Program-made: the position numbers and the translations under genes
The notes under the pieces: model-generated
Told to the model about the DNA's origin: nothing
Databases searched by the model: none
The model's input: only the letters and a program-made list of their open reading frames with translations
Assembly: GCA_937873255.1 (NCBI GenBank)
Contig: CALMVM010000089.1
Coordinates: 1 to 7,509 of the forward strand
Length of the DNA stretch: 7,509 nt
DNA from: an uncultured Verrucomicrobiota bacterium
Lineage (GTDB): Bacteria > Verrucomicrobiota > Verrucomicrobiia > Chthoniobacterales > SZAS-18
Direction: 5' to 3'
Shown: in pieces, positions 6,501-7,509 of the stretch
How the letters are laid out: each line of letters starts with the position of its first letter
Position numbering within the stretch: position 1 is the stretch's first letter

Positions 6501-7509
6501 GTCGGACGAATCGTCGCCGGAGGCGATTGCCAAGGTCGTCGGCGAGTTGTGCGCGGCAGTCTGCCAGCCCTGCGGGGTGCAGATCGTACGTCTGACGGAC
6601 GATGGCGAAACCGAGGTCTGGAGCAACCTGCAAACGCCGCTGCCCGAAGCATCTCCCGAACCTCTGGTCCAGAAGGATTACCGAAGCGTATGGGAGAGAC
6701 CTCTCTCCCGCGTCCCGCAGAGTATGCTTCGAGCGATGCTTCGGCAGGAGCGTCCGCCGGCGTCCCGTTGGGAACAAGGTCCGAGGGTGGGCAGTTTCGC
6801 CCGGTCCGAGTGGCTCGAAATCCGGCCCTCGCCGGAGGCCGATGCCTGGGGCGCGGTGTTGTTCCACGCGATGGAACCGGGTGGCCTCTACTACCGTACG
6901 AGGGAATGGCTGCGGGCGGTCGTCCGGCTGCTCGACCGGCGCATCGCCCTTGCCGAAGACACCAGCGCCGCGCGCGGGCGGCAGAACGAAATGGCATTCC
7001 AGCGCGGGACCGATTTTCTGGTCGAGCGGGGCACGGACGCGGAAACGGCAGCGAAGTTGATCCGGCAACCGTCCTCGCCCGAGTGGCAAGAACACTTCCG
7101 GCGGTTTGCGACCGAGACCGAACTCGTCACGGAGTTCATGGCGCTGGTGGCGGCCATGTGGCAGCCCCGCCGCTGGGAATTGTGGGTCGATGACCGTGGC
7201 GGTCTGCGTTTTGTGACCGGGTCGAAGTCGCAGGGGCGCGAACCCGTCCGCGCCGTCCGCGACGCGCTCGACCAGGGCGGAACATCCTACGTCCCGCACG
7301 ACGCGGCGGCCCGGCCGACGGAACGCTGCCGGCTGGGTCTCCCCATCACCTGGACAGGACAAGGCAGACCGTGGGGTTACGTCGGACTGTCGCACTCCCG
7401 GCCCGATGCGCTCGAAGCGGCACGCCCGTGGATCGCTGATCTGATCTCCGGCGGCGCGAAAACTCTTCAGGAAATGGAGCAAACCTGGACGATCCGGGCC
7501 GAACTCGAC
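3520..7509 (+). CDS. Giant SAV_2336-type vWA protein with beta-rich, twin receiver-like and twin GAF-like C-terminal domains (3' end outside window)
   Basis: Frame 1 is open from ATG 3520 to the window end, 1330 codons without a stop. Residues 1-36 (containing LLDALWLAAVLP) and 108-555 match SAV_2336-type vWA proteins: ALALGRALRPLRRRI, then the vWA core with WLDLALIIDTNPSM (MIDAS Asp185, Asn187, Ser189), VVVSDCLGPAW (Asp256), a WLWRQTAL strand, and a helical tail with LPLMRL, AMLP and LAEVL. A proline-rich linker fills 37-107, and PDDDDD at 322-327 is an acidic patch. Residues about 580-698 form a beta-rich domain containing RLRTWLVAT and YSASLF. Residues about 707-825 and 831-950 are two receiver-like folds lacking the phosphoacceptor aspartate. 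Residues about 998-1150 and 1200-1325 look like GAF folds. The vWA part should pair with the MoxR ATPase encoded 36 bp upstream; the C-terminal part looks regulatory. ATG 3520 fits the family N terminus but has no Shine-Dalgarno sequence. The true length is unknown. Confidence 0.92.
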   Translation, partial: MPTEVPFGSFLRGLAALEPELQAHDLLDALWLAAVLPRAPAEPPIQPPVQPPVPEPPQDGADKTEEKKPIGQAEPPRGPSKAGTGAPLPTPPDAPVELAVPAPLSLEAGPPAERGLRLAAPGAKALPNALALGRALRPLRRRIDSRTRFVLDDDATVETSAELRRLTPVLRPWRERWLDLALIIDTNPSMLAWQGAVRAFRLLCESAGPFRDVRSWRFDTSRPDRATLHTAQGRAARNAGELRDPTGRRVAVVVSDCLGPAWAKGTAAGFLAGLRHGLNVSILHLLPRWLWRQTALADAPIVQVKTAAAASPNARLAPRRSPDDDDDVPAEGLVLPLFTLEPDAVAAWADLLAGKPDPSAPAVVLTPGVPTAAWRHVESAGAARPTVPAAERMERFKRRGSAVAYRLAFPLAAVEPLRLPLMRLTQEAMLPESRQIHLAEVLHSGLLRRKPPAPGQVLTEETVEYEWEAGVLGWLLDRAPTGMIVEAHRRVSRYVREHLNIVSQFEAILRDPDGPDLVVPAEAKAFATVTANILQRLGSRYAEAGRRLATGALAAANGPVSVAPRDSENRPAEEPERGPDGFLTVEGIRRVGVPQFEAGNPDKVSTEVLMYKGTRLRTWLVATPGWLRIVQDRKTASGPEIRMHVIMGPALVFPLRFSVRGGSRLVQFGGDGERYSYSASLFPEPGRLEAAVRSLLGQAPPARDWTGRTLLVLTEGQPWREDPLVDSLRRTGAQVNVAGSGQRLFAELNSMSFDAIIVLSRDDSPAAGLPLLERIGRAADRMALVLFHEATPSRAAQSSARRFGALVCTSQIEEATQALDAHFQKPPGPFANRRILWIGEMFSRELEIRYQLEAEGARLLILRHSRWNPADLREAPFDSVVSQSGEFEKIGVEQQTAALMEALRGAGRNEPLVIFDPRVGRKIEPGSRDRTLAVTGDPDLLRGLLACCAVTDRLKLLDLPQALRFVERAVALMPLPAMLDILRLPDSNYAGPLSSDESSPEAIAKVVGELCAAVCQPCGVQIVRLTDDGETEVWSNLQTPLPEASPEPLVQKDYRSVWERPLSRVPQSMLRAMLRQERPPASRWEQGPRVGSFARSEWLEIRPSPEADAWGAVLFHAMEPGGLYYRTREWLRAVVRLLDRRIALAEDTSAARGRQNEMAFQRGTDFLVERGTDAETAAKLIRQPSSPEWQEHFRRFATETELVTEFMALVAAMWQPRRWELWVDDRGGLRFVTGSKSQGREPVRAVRDALDQGGTSYVPHDAAARPTERCRLGLPITWTGQGRPWGYVGLSHSRPDALEAARPWIADLISGGAKTLQEMEQTWTIRAELD

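Noticed and set aside
6463..7482. 339-codon antisense open frame at the right end
   Set aside because: It lies opposite the GAF-like part of the continuing vWA gene. The sense frame is open throughout and shows the same codon bias as upstream.
1..7509. CRISPR array, tRNA, rRNA, insertion sequence or transposase
   Set aside because: No regularly spaced repeats, no tRNA/rRNA-like segments, and no terminal inverted repeats or transposase motifs were seen; the sequence is almost entirely protein-coding.

Overview
The window is GC-rich (by eye well over 60% G+C, with codon third positions mostly G or C) and all genes read rightward. The lineage cannot be fixed from the sequence. None of the three visible start codons has a recognisable Shine-Dalgarno sequence. 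The content, a vWA/MoxR/VMAP cassette with trypsin-like peptidases, is typical of developmentally complex or multicellular bacteria (Actinobacteria, Cyanobacteria, Chloroflexi, Planctomycetes, Verrucomicrobia, Myxobacteria). The weak ribosome binding sites would fit a Planctomycetes/Verrucomicrobia-type genome, but this is only a lean.

Layout: (1) positions 1-296, the 3' end of a trypsin-like serine peptidase carrying the GASGG active-site serine motif. (2) A 118-bp gap with an imperfect hairpin. (3) From 415, a second trypsin-like peptidase with a complete His/Asp/Ser triad, followed by a helix-rich region. Near 1583-1600 the coding signal jumps by +1 into another frame, which encodes a VMAP-C domain ending at 2473. 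(4) A perfect 14-bp tandem duplication at 2478-2505, whose second copy supplies the ATG of a MoxR-type AAA+ ATPase (2503-3483). (5) A terminator-like hairpin plus T6 in the short gap after it. (6) A very large gene starting at 3520 and still open at the window end (1330 codons seen). It has an SAV_2336-type vWA region, then a beta-rich domain, two degenerate receiver-like domains and two GAF-like domains.

Together these form a vWA-MoxR-VMAP ternary system, a family proposed from comparative genomics (Aravind group) to be an NTP-dependent biological-conflict/defence module. In the inferred scheme, MoxR (AAA+ remodelling) and the vWA protein (MIDAS adaptor) form a chaperone-like switch. VMAP bridges them to the effector, here trypsin-like proteolysis. 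What stands out against the usual cassette is the sensory-looking C-terminal extension on the vWA protein, the tandem peptidases, the frame jump inside the peptidase-VMAP gene, and the duplicated start region of the ATPase.

Two traps for automated annotation: the peptidase frame stays open by chance through the whole VMAP-C region and runs in frame into the ATPase, giving a spurious 1000+ residue fusion; and the largest gene has no stop inside the window, so ORF callers that require one will miss it and may report long antisense shadows instead.
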